Below, one piece after another: positions 35,132-43,825 of a DNA stretch of 64,000 nt. The translations under genes and the position numbers were made by a program. Below the pieces are notes generated by a model. The model saw only the letters and a list, made by a program, of their open reading frames with translations. It was not told the DNA's origin and searched no databases. This DNA comes from Bacteroidota bacterium. GTDB lineage: Bacteria > Bacteroidota > Bacteroidia > UKL13-3. The stretch covers positions 186,001 to 250,000 of the forward strand of contig JAZKBU010000003.1 of the NCBI GenBank assembly GCA_040388375.1, given 5' to 3'. Numbering within the stretch: the first letter of the stretch is position 1; every line of letters starts with the position of its first letter.

Positions 35132-36224
35132 ACTAGTACAATTATTTACCATTGAAACCAATATAGCAAACAGGAATGTTGGTTTAGATATAATGCGAAG
35201 TGCAGGTGTGCTGATGGTGTTTTTTGTACATAGTTTATATTTATTTACTCCACATATTCCGCAGTTATATAAATTGTCATATGTTTTAAAAAATGGGGTT
35301 GAAGTGTTCTTTGGTTTGAGTGGATTTTTAATAGGTAATATTTTAATAAAACTATTTGTTGTCAATAAAGATTACTCATATCAGGGTATATTCAATTTTT
35401 ATAAGCGCAGGTGGTACAGAACAATGCCATTATATTTTTTAGGTATACTTCTCAATTTACTGGTTGGCTATTTTATAACAGGAAATTATAAAGATTTTAA
35501 CTGGCACTTTTTGGTTTTTATTCAGAATATTTCAGAGGCTAGTTTTTGGTTTTTCCCGGCTTCTTACTCTTTAAGTATTGAAGAGTGGTTTTACTTTTTG
35601 TTTCCGATTGGTTTTTTAATAGGAACTCTCGTATTGAAAAATAGCCCGCGCTTAAATATATTATTGGTGTGTATTGTTTTCATATTAATGTTTACTGCTA
35701 TCAGATGGAGTAAATTTGATAACCAAATACCTCATTGGGATGCAAATATCCGAAAATCCATTATTACCAGACTCGACTGCAGTATATATGGTATACTGAT
35801 GTCTTTGTTTTTATATAGCTATAAAGATGCGTTTAAGCAATGGAAAGCAATATTATTATTCATAGGCTTATTTATACAGGGTTTAACCATATACATGCAT
35901 ATAACCATGCCTGGTAGTTTAGGTAACTTTGTGTTTTATTTTAATCTGATACCCATTTCATTTGTACTCATGATTCCATGGTTGTATCACCTTCAAATCA
36001 ATAACCAATTTACAAAGCGTATGTTTACTTGGCTGGGTCTTATTTCATTTTCAGTTTATATTATTCATTTAAGTCCTTTACTGGAATTGCTGAATTTGAT
36101 AAAATTCACCAATGGCATCCAGGCTTTTTTTTACTTTATGGCCTATGCAGTGTGTGTATTTACATTTTCTACCTTGCTGTATAAGTATTTTGAAAAACCT
36201 TTAACCAATTTAAGAGATAAATAA
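35124..36224 (+). CDS. Acyltransferase family 3 membrane protein
   Basis: 366 residues with about ten membrane helices. The N-terminal GLDIMRSAGVLMVFFVHSLY contains the essential His of the family; SGFLIGNILIK follows in helix 2, and RRWYRTMPLYF contains the R/K-rich loop. Acyltransferase-3 proteins O-acetylate or otherwise acylate extracellular polysaccharides. Overlaps the previous gene by 8 bases. Start ATG at 35124. Confidence 0.88.
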   Translation: MNKLVQLFTIETNIANRNVGLDIMRSAGVLMVFFVHSLYLFTPHIPQLYKLSYVLKNGVEVFFGLSGFLIGNILIKLFVVNKDYSYQGIFNFYKRRWYRTMPLYFLGILLNLLVGYFITGNYKDFNWHFLVFIQNISEASFWFFPASYSLSIEEWFYFLFPIGFLIGTLVLKNSPRLNILLVCIVFILMFTAIRWSKFDNQIPHWDANIRKSIITRLDCSIYGILMSLFLYSYKDAFKQWKAILLFIGLFIQGLTIYMHITMPGSLGNFVFYFNLIPISFVLMIPWLYHLQINNQFTKRMFTWLGLISFSVYIIHLSPLLELLNLIKFTNGIQAFFYFMAYAVCVFTFSTLLYKYFEKPLTNLRDK

Positions 36225-36226
36225 AA

Positions 36227-38089
36227 TTGGTATTATTTAAATACATAAAACGGTTACAGCCCATTATAAGCAATGCAGTATTTATGTTATTGCCGAGTTT
36301 TGCCAATTTATTATTGTCAGTTATTGTTATTAATAAAAGTAGTAGCAATTTGTGGGGCGAAATTGTTTCTGTTCAAATTTATTTTTATATGATTACTGCT
36401 ATAACCATGTGGGGCAATAAAGAAAGTTTATTGCTTCAGTTTAGCAGACAGTCGCAAATAGTAACAGCCATCTGGCAACAATCATTCATCAGCAGGAGTT
36501 TATATTTACTTATTCCCTTGCTGCTTTTAACAGGCTTTTTGTACCCAAACTTTATTGGTGTTAATATTTGCATCTGGATTATAAGCCGCTTTTTTACCCA
36601 GTCAATGGAGAGTGTTTTTACCTTTAACAAAAAATACAACGCCACACTCGTTGCTGAAATTATTGCTTTGTTTCCACTCGTTGTTTTATTTATAGATAGA
36701 GTTGATTTGAATGTACCCAATATCATGTCTGTACTTTCCATTTCATATATGTTAAGGTTTTTAGTACAACTGGTTAACTTCAATTATCTGTTTAAAAATA
36801 TAACACTCGCAAAACCTGACTGGCAACTGTTAAAGCAAACCACTCCATTTATGCTGTTGGCATTATGTGGTTTTTTACAAACCAAATCCGACTTGTATTG
36901 TATCAGCTTTTTTAGTCATAAAGCAATGGTTGGCGATTATCAGGTACTAACCAGTTATACCAATTTGTTTTTATTAGTACCCGGTTTTTTAATGATTCCC
37001 TATACCAAAAATATTTACAGAATGGGCACGCATAGCTTACAAAAGTTCAAAAGCAAAGTGTTGAAAATTGGGTTGTTGCTTGGGTCTTTACATATAGTAG
37101 TCACCTATATTATTATTGAATTTATTTATGGGTTGTCATTCTCCATATTTAGCTATGCTATGGTATTTGTTTATATTGTTTTACCATTTTTCTATATAAT
37201 CAATATTTACAAACTGTATAAGCAGAATGCTCAACGTTATGTTATGCAAATCAGTTACCTCTGTATAGGTATCAATTTATTAGTATGTGTTTTATTAATT
37301 CCTGTATGGGGTATCAATGGCGCACTAATAGCCAATTTAGTCTCCCAATTAGTGCTATTTATATTTTATCACTTCAATATTAAGTTGGGTATAAAGACAT
37401 GTTTTAATGATAGGCGGGTAATACGTTTTTATAATACTTTAATTCCCACAGGTGCACTTTGTTTTGATGGCGGGGCAAATATTGGGAAAAGAACCAAAGT
37501 GTTATTAGAAGCGGGTTATAAAGTAATAGCCATAGAGCCACAACCGGAATGCATCAACACATTACAAAAGCTACAAACCCAATACAAGGGGTTAACAGTA
37601 ATGCAAAACGTATTGTCGACACAAAACGAAACATTTACTATGTTTGTAAGCAATGTGAACGAAGTATCAACCCTTTCCAAAGAATTTATAGAAGTGTACA
37701 GTTACCAAAAATATATTAATTGGAATCAAACCTTAATCGTTAAAGCCATTACGCTTGATTCATTGATTGCTGATAAAGGAATGCCTTTCTTTTGCAAGCT
37801 TGATTTAGAAAACCATGAGCTAGCAGCATTAAAAGGATTAACCCAATGCATACCTTTAATTTCGTTTGAGTTTAATAAACCTTTGATGCATAATTCTATA
37901 CTTTGTATTGATTATTTATCAGCCTTAGGTAATTATGAATTCAACGTATCGTACAAAGAGAATTTTATATTGGCAAGTAAAAATTGGCTTAACAAAAGCG
38001 ATATGATTGTTTGGTGCAATGCAATGCCTGCCGATATATTGACAGGCGAAATTTTTGCAAGATTAGTAGTAGAAAACAGCACTAAATGA
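36227..38089 (+). CDS. Fusion protein: MOP flippase plus FkbM-type methyltransferase
   Basis: 620 residues with a TTG start two bases after the upstream stop. Residues ~1-390 contain about 12 membrane helices (PSFANLLLSVIVINKSSSNL near the start) and resemble a polysaccharide flippase. From ~400 the protein is soluble: CFDGGANIGKRTKVLLEAGY is the SAM-binding motif I, AIEPQPECINTLQKLQ the acidic strand, and SFEFNKPLMHNSIL, with FCKLDLENHE (the FkbM-type D-x-E region), completes the fold. Codons run in one open frame with no stop or start codon between domains. FkbM enzymes O-methylate sugars or other hydroxyls. It overlaps the next gene by 4 bases. Confidence 0.82.
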   Translation: MVLFKYIKRLQPIISNAVFMLLPSFANLLLSVIVINKSSSNLWGEIVSVQIYFYMITAITMWGNKESLLLQFSRQSQIVTAIWQQSFISRSLYLLIPLLLLTGFLYPNFIGVNICIWIISRFFTQSMESVFTFNKKYNATLVAEIIALFPLVVLFIDRVDLNVPNIMSVLSISYMLRFLVQLVNFNYLFKNITLAKPDWQLLKQTTPFMLLALCGFLQTKSDLYCISFFSHKAMVGDYQVLTSYTNLFLLVPGFLMIPYTKNIYRMGTHSLQKFKSKVLKIGLLLGSLHIVVTYIIIEFIYGLSFSIFSYAMVFVYIVLPFFYIINIYKLYKQNAQRYVMQISYLCIGINLLVCVLLIPVWGINGALIANLVSQLVLFIFYHFNIKLGIKTCFNDRRVIRFYNTLIPTGALCFDGGANIGKRTKVLLEAGYKVIAIEPQPECINTLQKLQTQYKGLTVMQNVLSTQNETFTMFVSNVNEVSTLSKEFIEVYSYQKYINWNQTLIVKAITLDSLIADKGMPFFCKLDLENHELAALKGLTQCIPLISFEFNKPLMHNSILCIDYLSALGNYEFNVSYKENFILASKNWLNKSDMIVWCNAMPADILTGEIFARLVVENSTK

Positions 38090-39249
38090 ACAGAAAATTA
38101 ATAGCCTATTTATTTATTTGCTTTGCCATGGTCATTGTTTTTAATGCCTGCGTTAAAGACAAAGAAATAATATGGAACAGCAATCCCGATTTGCAAATTC
38201 AGTTGCGTTGGAACAAAGCCTATGATTTGGAAACAAAAGAAAAAGTAGAAGTAGGTTTACAGTGGAGCTTATCGTTTTTAGGAGCTACATTGCCCACCAA
38301 TACATACAGCAACGCACTTGTTTGGCAAGCCGATAATAAGGTACAACTCAATATAACAGAATTAGGTTTTAGCTTACCTGCACAAAAGGCATTGGCACAA
38401 TTGATCAAGGCTATTAAACAATCAGAGGAATATAGCCTATACCAATCCGTTGACATAGGCCGCTGGATAATGCTTACTGTAAATTCATCAAACCATTATT
38501 ATAAAATTACAGGGGCACTTAATAACTACACACAGTTTAAAGAGCAGTTCTTGTTCAGCGATTCATTGGGGGCAATTGTAGAATCAGCCGTATCAAAAGG
38601 CGAACGCAAAATTTATTTAAGTAATACCAACCAAGCCAATCAAATGGCATTTATAGCTGACGAAGGACAAGGTTCTATACCCAACCATACCTTTACTGAG
38701 GATAAACACGAAGTGTTAAATATTATGGATAACGGCCAATTGCGATTTGCCATTTACGATAATGCAGGCCAATTGATACCGACCTCCGACTCTATGTATA
38801 CCTTTGCCGGTAAACCTGCCAAATGTTTGTGGTGTCATGAAATAGTTATACAAGAACCTTTTAGTGCTGTTACCGATGTAGATGGTTATAGAACGATTGA
38901 AAATTTCAAATCATTCATCTCATCAAAAATGAATTTGTTGCAAAGCTACCGCAACACACTTCAATCGGTAGTTAATTTTAACCATCGGCAAGACCATACT
39001 TTTGCCGAGTTACTGTATATAAGCTTTATGGAAACATCAGCTGAAAGATTAGCACAGGAGTGGAATATGAGCGTGGCACAGGTGAGGCAGCGTTTAGTGG
39101 GTATACCTACACACAGGCATATAGAGTTTGATTTTTTAGGCGATTTATACAATAGAAAAGATATAGACGAATTGGGCCCGTATGGATACATAAAAGTGCC
39201 TGATTCAGCCAGAGAAAAATCAACGTATGAACCCGATTTGATTAAATAA
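38086..39249 (+). CDS. Lipoprotein with a single CxxCH heme-binding motif, function unknown
   Basis: 387 residues. Lipoprotein signal peptide with lipobox FNAC (Cys22). Middle portion is beta-rich and not recognised. C247-L-W-C250-H251 is a canonical heme-attachment motif, suggesting a c-type cytochrome-like site facing the periplasm; a second heme motif is absent. The C-terminal third is helical (SYRNTLQSVVNFNHRQDH and AERLAQEWNMSVAQVRQRL). It overlaps the fusion gene by 4 bases and is the last gene of the plus-strand operon. Convergent, 14 bases, with the arylsulfotransferase-like gene. The CxxCH could also bind zinc; spectroscopic proof is lacking. Confidence 0.65.
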   Translation: MNRKLIAYLFICFAMVIVFNACVKDKEIIWNSNPDLQIQLRWNKAYDLETKEKVEVGLQWSLSFLGATLPTNTYSNALVWQADNKVQLNITELGFSLPAQKALAQLIKAIKQSEEYSLYQSVDIGRWIMLTVNSSNHYYKITGALNNYTQFKEQFLFSDSLGAIVESAVSKGERKIYLSNTNQANQMAFIADEGQGSIPNHTFTEDKHEVLNIMDNGQLRFAIYDNAGQLIPTSDSMYTFAGKPAKCLWCHEIVIQEPFSAVTDVDGYRTIENFKSFISSKMNLLQSYRNTLQSVVNFNHRQDHTFAELLYISFMETSAERLAQEWNMSVAQVRQRLVGIPTHRHIEFDFLGDLYNRKDIDELGPYGYIKVPDSAREKSTYEPDLIK

Positions 39250-39263
39250 GCTTCATTATCTAT

Positions 39264-40604
39264 TTAATGGTCAAACTGAGTAATGTTAATTATTTCAGAG
39301 CGGGTAAAAGCATTGTTATCATTTGAGGTGTACACACAGTATTGTCCATTCTTTGTTATTTTAATACGTGCCTTTTTTTTACCATTGCTCCATTCATAGT
39401 GTCTGAATTTTTTCTTCGTTTGTAAAAAGTATTCATTTTTTATTTTTACCAGTTCAACAGGAGCATGATTAATTTCAGCAGGAATAGTTGGGTAGAAAAA
39501 AGCCCTGTAAGTACCTACCGTATCCGTAAAACCCAGCTCAAATACACTTTCGTTTTTTTCATTCACTACCTCAAAAGTTATATTGGGTGTTCCCTTTTCA
39601 ATTTTACCATAATTAATCAGCGTGTAGTTGTTTGGCAAGCGTTGCGTATTACCGGTTGCTTCACTTATTAATTTGTTCTTGCGGCTATAATTCCAGACCA
39701 ATTTTGCGGTTTTGTTTTGATCATCAACATAGTATTCTAGAGCCCTCACATTGTTTCTTTGTTCATTAAGAGTATAGCTGTTGTCAAACAAGGTAAACTG
39801 TTTGTTTTTGGTAAAGCGAGCATCATGTTGTCCATAAAAAGGTATGGTATCGTTCATCACTTTTATTTCATTTCTTTTTCCGCCCATCCGCCAAATAATG
39901 CTACTATCAGCTCGTTTAACTTTTACTACTTCATTAAAATATCGGATGGAAACAATTATATCACCCTCCTTATTCATATCTACAGAATTAAAATGTGTTA
40001 AATCAACATTTAAAGTATCATTTAAATAAAAGGGGTCAGCATCTTCAGGTTTATAAATACCCTTAGTAGTCCATTGAAATACAACCTTTTTATTTTGATC
40101 AATTTCCTGAATAACCCCATATTTAACTTTAGCATTTCTACTACCAAGTATTTGTTTTTGTAAAAACAATGGTTTTGCACTATAATCTTCTATTTGAGTT
40201 TCAGTACCCATTATCAAGTAATGTCCATTAGGTAAAATAATAAAGTCATGTGTATCTGTTTCAATATTGCCAATACAACTAACAGAATCAATCAACGTAA
40301 AATTCTTATCCATCAAAAAGTATTTACGGTCATGGTAGTAAGACATCAAACCATTTGACTGTATTTTAAAATCACTAATTTTGTCAATGTACTGGTATCG
40401 TATTATTTGGCCTTGCCCGTTAAGTATAAGCAACATGCCGTTAATTATTGGAGCCTCTTTCCTCATTTTAAAAGGAGCCATAAAATAATACCCTTTTGCA
40501 GGCGTGTTTTGTTTGTAGTTTACAATGGTATGTAATGGTTGAGCAATGATAGTATTTGCAAATAGTACTAAGCATAGCGTTAACATTTTTAGTTGGTCAA
40601 TCAT
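39264..40604 (-). CDS. Arylsulfotransferase-like secreted protein (Arylsulfotran_2 type)
   Basis: 446 residues with signal peptide LTLCLVLFANTIIAQ. It forms a beta-propeller-like fold. The conserved segments THFNSVDMNKEGDIIVSIRY and SSIIWRMGGKRNE followed by YGQHDARFTKNKQFTLFDNS match the Arylsulfotran_2 group of PAPS-independent sulfotransferase-related proteins, in which the two His residues of THFN and GQHD line the active site. Tail residues ~385-440 look like a short Ig-like/T9SS-associated strand pair (YEWSNGKKKARIKITKNGQY). It may act on phenolic compounds or polysaccharide; no direct evidence. Convergent with the lipoprotein gene, divergent from the radical SAM operon. Confidence 0.75.
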   Translation of the reverse strand: MIDQLKMLTLCLVLFANTIIAQPLHTIVNYKQNTPAKGYYFMAPFKMRKEAPIINGMLLILNGQGQIIRYQYIDKISDFKIQSNGLMSYYHDRKYFLMDKNFTLIDSVSCIGNIETDTHDFIILPNGHYLIMGTETQIEDYSAKPLFLQKQILGSRNAKVKYGVIQEIDQNKKVVFQWTTKGIYKPEDADPFYLNDTLNVDLTHFNSVDMNKEGDIIVSIRYFNEVVKVKRADSSIIWRMGGKRNEIKVMNDTIPFYGQHDARFTKNKQFTLFDNSYTLNEQRNNVRALEYYVDDQNKTAKLVWNYSRKNKLISEATGNTQRLPNNYTLINYGKIEKGTPNITFEVVNEKNESVFELGFTDTVGTYRAFFYPTIPAEINHAPVELVKIKNEYFLQTKKKFRHYEWSNGKKKARIKITKNGQYCVYTSNDNNAFTRSEIINITQFDH

Positions 40605-40675
40605 TGTTTATTTATAGTATTTAAATAAAATTAAAGCGGCTAATGTAATAAAAAATGAAATGACAATTTAATGCA

Positions 40676-40705
40676 TTGAATGAACCCTAAGCTTTGTTAC
40701 CTTTG
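40676..40705 (+). promoter_or_regulatory. Bacteroidota-type promoter of the radical SAM operon
   Basis: TTG (40676-40678), a 19-base spacer and TACCTTTG (40698-40705) match the -33/-7 consensus TTG-N19-TAnnTTTG exactly. The start codon ATG is at 40711, five bases past the element, so transcription would start about at the start codon, making a leaderless message. Confidence 0.65.
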
Positions 40706-40710
40706 CTAAA

Positions 40711-42204
40711 ATGGAGGTAATTCTTTTTAATCCGCGCAGTGCTACCTATAAATACCGTGTTCCTAATTCGGTGTTACAAATAGCAGGTGCTATTCACGAT
40801 AAATACTCTTGGATAATAGTTGATGGGAATCGTGAAAACGACCCGTATAAAAAAATAGTTGATAGCATCACTTCAGCCACCAAGTATGTTGGCTTTTCAG
40901 TAATGCCTGGCCCACAGTTACGCCAAGCCATTCCCTTTGCCAAACAAATTAAACAGCAGTTTCCGCATATAGTTATTATCTGGGGAGGTTACTTTGCTTC
41001 CAATCAGCACAAAAGTGTCTTAGAATCAGGCTTTGTTGATTATGTAATTAATGGTCCTGGCGATTATTCATTTCCATTGCTTTTAAATGCCCTAGACAAT
41101 AATTCAGCAATTGATGAAATTGAAAATTTAATTTATGTAAAAGAAGGAAAGATAACTAAAACCAAAAAGGCCGAGCTGGTTAATTACGATGACTTAAAGC
41201 CTTTGCCTTACAAAGAATTAGATAAATATTATTCTATTGAAAAATATTTAGGCAAAACCTATTTAGGCAATAAAACATTGGCTTACCACAGCAGTTTTGG
41301 CTGCCCTTTTACCTGTTCGTTTTGTGCAGTAGTACCTATTTATAATGCTAAGTGGAAAGCCAAATCAGCACAAGGTGTTTACAACGATATTAAGTATATA
41401 AAAGATACTTGGGGGGCTGATTCAGTTGAGTTTCACGACAACAATTTTTTTGTGTCAGAAAAACGGGTAATCGAATTTTCGAAACTGATTAAAGATGAAG
41501 GCATCATTTGGTGGGGTGAAGGACGTATAGATACCATTCACAAATACAAAGACGAAACATTGGCTTTGATGCGTGAAGCTGGTTGCAAAATGATTTTTTT
41601 TGGTGCAGAAACAGGTAATGATGAAGTACTGAAAAAAATGGATAAAGGCGGTACACAAACAGGCGAACAGATTGCCGCATTTGCTGCACGCATGAAAAAG
41701 TTTGATATAGTACCCGAATACTCCTTTGTATTAGGCACGCCTGCCGATACTCCCGAAGAAGTAATGCGCCAGATAGACAATGATATTGCTTTTATTAAAA
41801 GAGTAAAAAGCATTAACCCCGAAACCGAAATTATTATTTATGTATACAGCCCCGTACCAACTGAAGGTTCTGATATGTATGATAAAGTGCTGGCAAGCGG
41901 TTTTAGGTTTCCGCAGAAATTAGAAGATTGGTTACATGGCGACTGGGAAAATTTTGATTTACGCAAAAACCCCTTAACCCCTTGGTTAACTCCGGAAATG
42001 ATAGATAAAATTAAAAACTTTGAAACCGTTTTAAACGCATACTATCCAACCGTAACCGATATAAGAATGCAGCCATACCAACGTAAAGTAATAAAAGCAC
42101 TGTCAGGTATCAGGTATAAAAACAGTATATACCATTACCCTTATGAGCTAAAAGCTTTACAAAAATTATGGCAATACAGGCAACCAGAAATTCAGGGATT
42201 TTAA
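40711..42204 (+). CDS. B12-binding-type radical SAM protein 1
   Basis: 497 residues. N-terminal cobalamin-binding-like Rossmann domain (~1-150; IIWGGYFASNQHKSVL, INGPGDYSFPLLLNAL) and radical SAM core with Cys198-x3-Cys202-x2-Cys205 (CPFTCSFC) for the 4Fe-4S cluster. The cobalamin DxHxxG motif is not seen, so B12 may bind without the lower His ligand or not at all. BchE/HpnJ-like enzymes of this type do C-methylation, cyclisation or ring contraction. C-terminal ~90 residues are helical. First gene of a six-gene run; the stop overlaps the next start by one base (TAATG). Confidence 0.85.
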   Translation: MEVILFNPRSATYKYRVPNSVLQIAGAIHDKYSWIIVDGNRENDPYKKIVDSITSATKYVGFSVMPGPQLRQAIPFAKQIKQQFPHIVIIWGGYFASNQHKSVLESGFVDYVINGPGDYSFPLLLNALDNNSAIDEIENLIYVKEGKITKTKKAELVNYDDLKPLPYKELDKYYSIEKYLGKTYLGNKTLAYHSSFGCPFTCSFCAVVPIYNAKWKAKSAQGVYNDIKYIKDTWGADSVEFHDNNFFVSEKRVIEFSKLIKDEGIIWWGEGRIDTIHKYKDETLALMREAGCKMIFFGAETGNDEVLKKMDKGGTQTGEQIAAFAARMKKFDIVPEYSFVLGTPADTPEEVMRQIDNDIAFIKRVKSINPETEIIIYVYSPVPTEGSDMYDKVLASGFRFPQKLEDWLHGDWENFDLRKNPLTPWLTPEMIDKIKNFETVLNAYYPTVTDIRMQPYQRKVIKALSGIRYKNSIYHYPYELKALQKLWQYRQPEIQGF

Positions 42205-42872
42205 TGAAACGGATACTAAAGAAATTGATTGAATGGTTTTATGCTCCTTTTGTTCTACAGTATTTAAAGCAAGATAGATTTTATACATATCAGGGAATAA
42301 AAATAAAAGTTAAAAAAGATGTTTTTCATCCCGGTTTTTTCTTTAGTACCAAGCACCTTATTTCATTTTTAAGTCAATTAGATATTAAAGATAAAAAAGT
42401 ATTAGAGTTAGGTGCGGGTAGCGGCTTAATATCATTTTATTGCTATACCAAAGGCGCACATGTAACAGCTACCGATATTAATTCAATAGCTATTGAAGCA
42501 TTGAAAGAAAATAGCAATAGGCTGCAAATGCTTGTTCATATACTGGAAAGTAATTTGTTTGATTCCATACCCAAACAAACTTTTGATTACATTCTTATCA
42601 ATCCACCGTACTATCCTAAAACACCAATAAACATAGCCGAGCATGCCTGGTATTGCGGAGCCAATTTCGAATACTATGTAAAATTATTTACGCAGCTAAA
42701 ATCTTACATAGACAGCAATTCAAGTGTATTAATGACGTTGTCAGAAGATTGTAACATAGATAAAATAACAGTGCTCGCTAATGAAGGAGGCTTTGATTTG
42801 ATTTTACAAAAAAAACAGCGTTTATTGTGGGAGATGAATTTTATTTATAAAATACAGCCAATTAAGAAGTGA
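42204..42872 (+). CDS. SAM-dependent methyltransferase with NPPY motif
   Basis: 222 residues from the ATG at 42204, which overlaps the upstream stop by one base; an earlier in-frame ATG at 42168 is unlikely. Motif I is ELGAGSG (68-74) and the acidic strand TATDIN follows; NPPYYP (133-138) is the D/N-PPY motif of enzymes that methylate planar amino groups (RNA, glutamine or adenine). No RNA-binding domain is attached. Within this operon the likely substrate is a small molecule or pathway intermediate; housekeeping rRNA methylation is a weaker alternative. GTGA overlap with the next gene. Confidence 0.83.
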   Translation: MKRILKKLIEWFYAPFVLQYLKQDRFYTYQGIKIKVKKDVFHPGFFFSTKHLISFLSQLDIKDKKVLELGAGSGLISFYCYTKGAHVTATDINSIAIEALKENSNRLQMLVHILESNLFDSIPKQTFDYILINPPYYPKTPINIAEHAWYCGANFEYYVKLFTQLKSYIDSNSSVLMTLSEDCNIDKITVLANEGGFDLILQKKQRLLWEMNFIYKIQPIKK

Positions 42873-43825
42873 ACGCAGCAACCCTAAATACAAGTGAAAT
42901 AGCATTAGAGAAAACGAGTATTGCAATTGTTAAAACACTGCTGTATTTCAATATATTTAATCATCCATTATTAGCCAGCGAAATAGTGGAGTTCAGCACT
43001 ATTGAGCCTGATGAAATAGGCAACGTAGAACAATACTTAAACGAGTTGGTTGAAAAAGAACTTATTTATAAAATAGGTAAGTTCTATAGCATCAGTAATA
43101 AAGTACTTTATATAGACCGAAGAATTAAAGGCAATGAACAAGCCGCTATTTATTTAAAAAGGGCTAAAATAGTTTCCAGGGTTATTTCATGGTTTCCTTT
43201 TGTAAGAGGTGTAATGATTTCAGGCTCATTATCCAAAGGTTATATGGATAAAGGTTCCGATATAGATTATTTTATAGTAACCGAACAAAGCCGTTTGTGG
43301 GTTTGCCGAAGCATATTGGCCCTGTTCAGAAAAGTAATGGTGGGCTCTTTGCGCAAGTACTTTTGTATAAACTATTTTGTAAGTACAGCTACCCTGAATA
43401 TTCCCGATAAAAATTTATTTACAGCTACCGAAATAGTGAGTGTTTATCCAACATACGGGCAATTGGCCTATTATAAATTGCAGCAGGAAAACAGTTGGGT
43501 AAAAGAGTATTTTCCCAACAAAAAAACAAACGAAATAACCATCAATAATTCAACCTATCCGTTTAGCATAAAAGCCACTATAGAGTTTTTACTGAATGGA
43601 AGCATGGGCGAAAAACTAGATGCATATCTGTTTAGCTTAATGCTGAAGCGTTGGAAAAAACGATATGCAGATTTTGATGAAACGCAATTCGACTTAAATA
43701 TAAGAACCAAAAAGAATGTTTCAAAACAACATGAAAAGGGACATCAGTTTGTAATTTTACATAAGTTTATGGAACAGATTGATAACTTTGAAAAGTTACA
43801 CAAGGTAAAGTTAGTGCATGGCTGA
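42869..43825 (+). CDS. Winged-helix plus nucleotidyltransferase-domain protein
   Basis: 318 residues with a GTG start (GTGA overlap). Residues ~15-75 look like a winged-helix domain (IAIVKTLLYFNIFNHPLLASEI). Residues 119-133 give GSLSKGYMDKGSDID, the GS-x-S/G-K/R-G-x8-GSD-x-D signature of Pol-beta-type nucleotidyltransferases with Asp131 and Asp133. It may transfer a nucleotide to a small molecule or protein. Its C-terminus is helical and basic. Same operon as radical SAM genes, overlapping both neighbours (4 and 8 bases). It does not look like the MntA/HEPN antitoxin type, since the N-terminal fusion is different. Function not known. Confidence 0.75.
   Translation: MNAATLNTSEIALEKTSIAIVKTLLYFNIFNHPLLASEIVEFSTIEPDEIGNVEQYLNELVEKELIYKIGKFYSISNKVLYIDRRIKGNEQAAIYLKRAKIVSRVISWFPFVRGVMISGSLSKGYMDKGSDIDYFIVTEQSRLWVCRSILALFRKVMVGSLRKYFCINYFVSTATLNIPDKNLFTATEIVSVYPTYGQLAYYKLQQENSWVKEYFPNKKTNEITINNSTYPFSIKATIEFLLNGSMGEKLDAYLFSLMLKRWKKRYADFDETQFDLNIRTKKNVSKQHEKGHQFVILHKFMEQIDNFEKLHKVKLVHG

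Noticed and set aside
36436-36783. 115-codon minus-strand frame in the flippase part of the fusion
   Set aside because: Shadow frame of a membrane protein; no conserved motif.
42168-42203. Earlier in-frame ATG for the first methyltransferase
   Set aside because: It would overlap the radical SAM 1 gene by 37 bases with non-conserved residues; the TAATG junction at 42204 is the better start.
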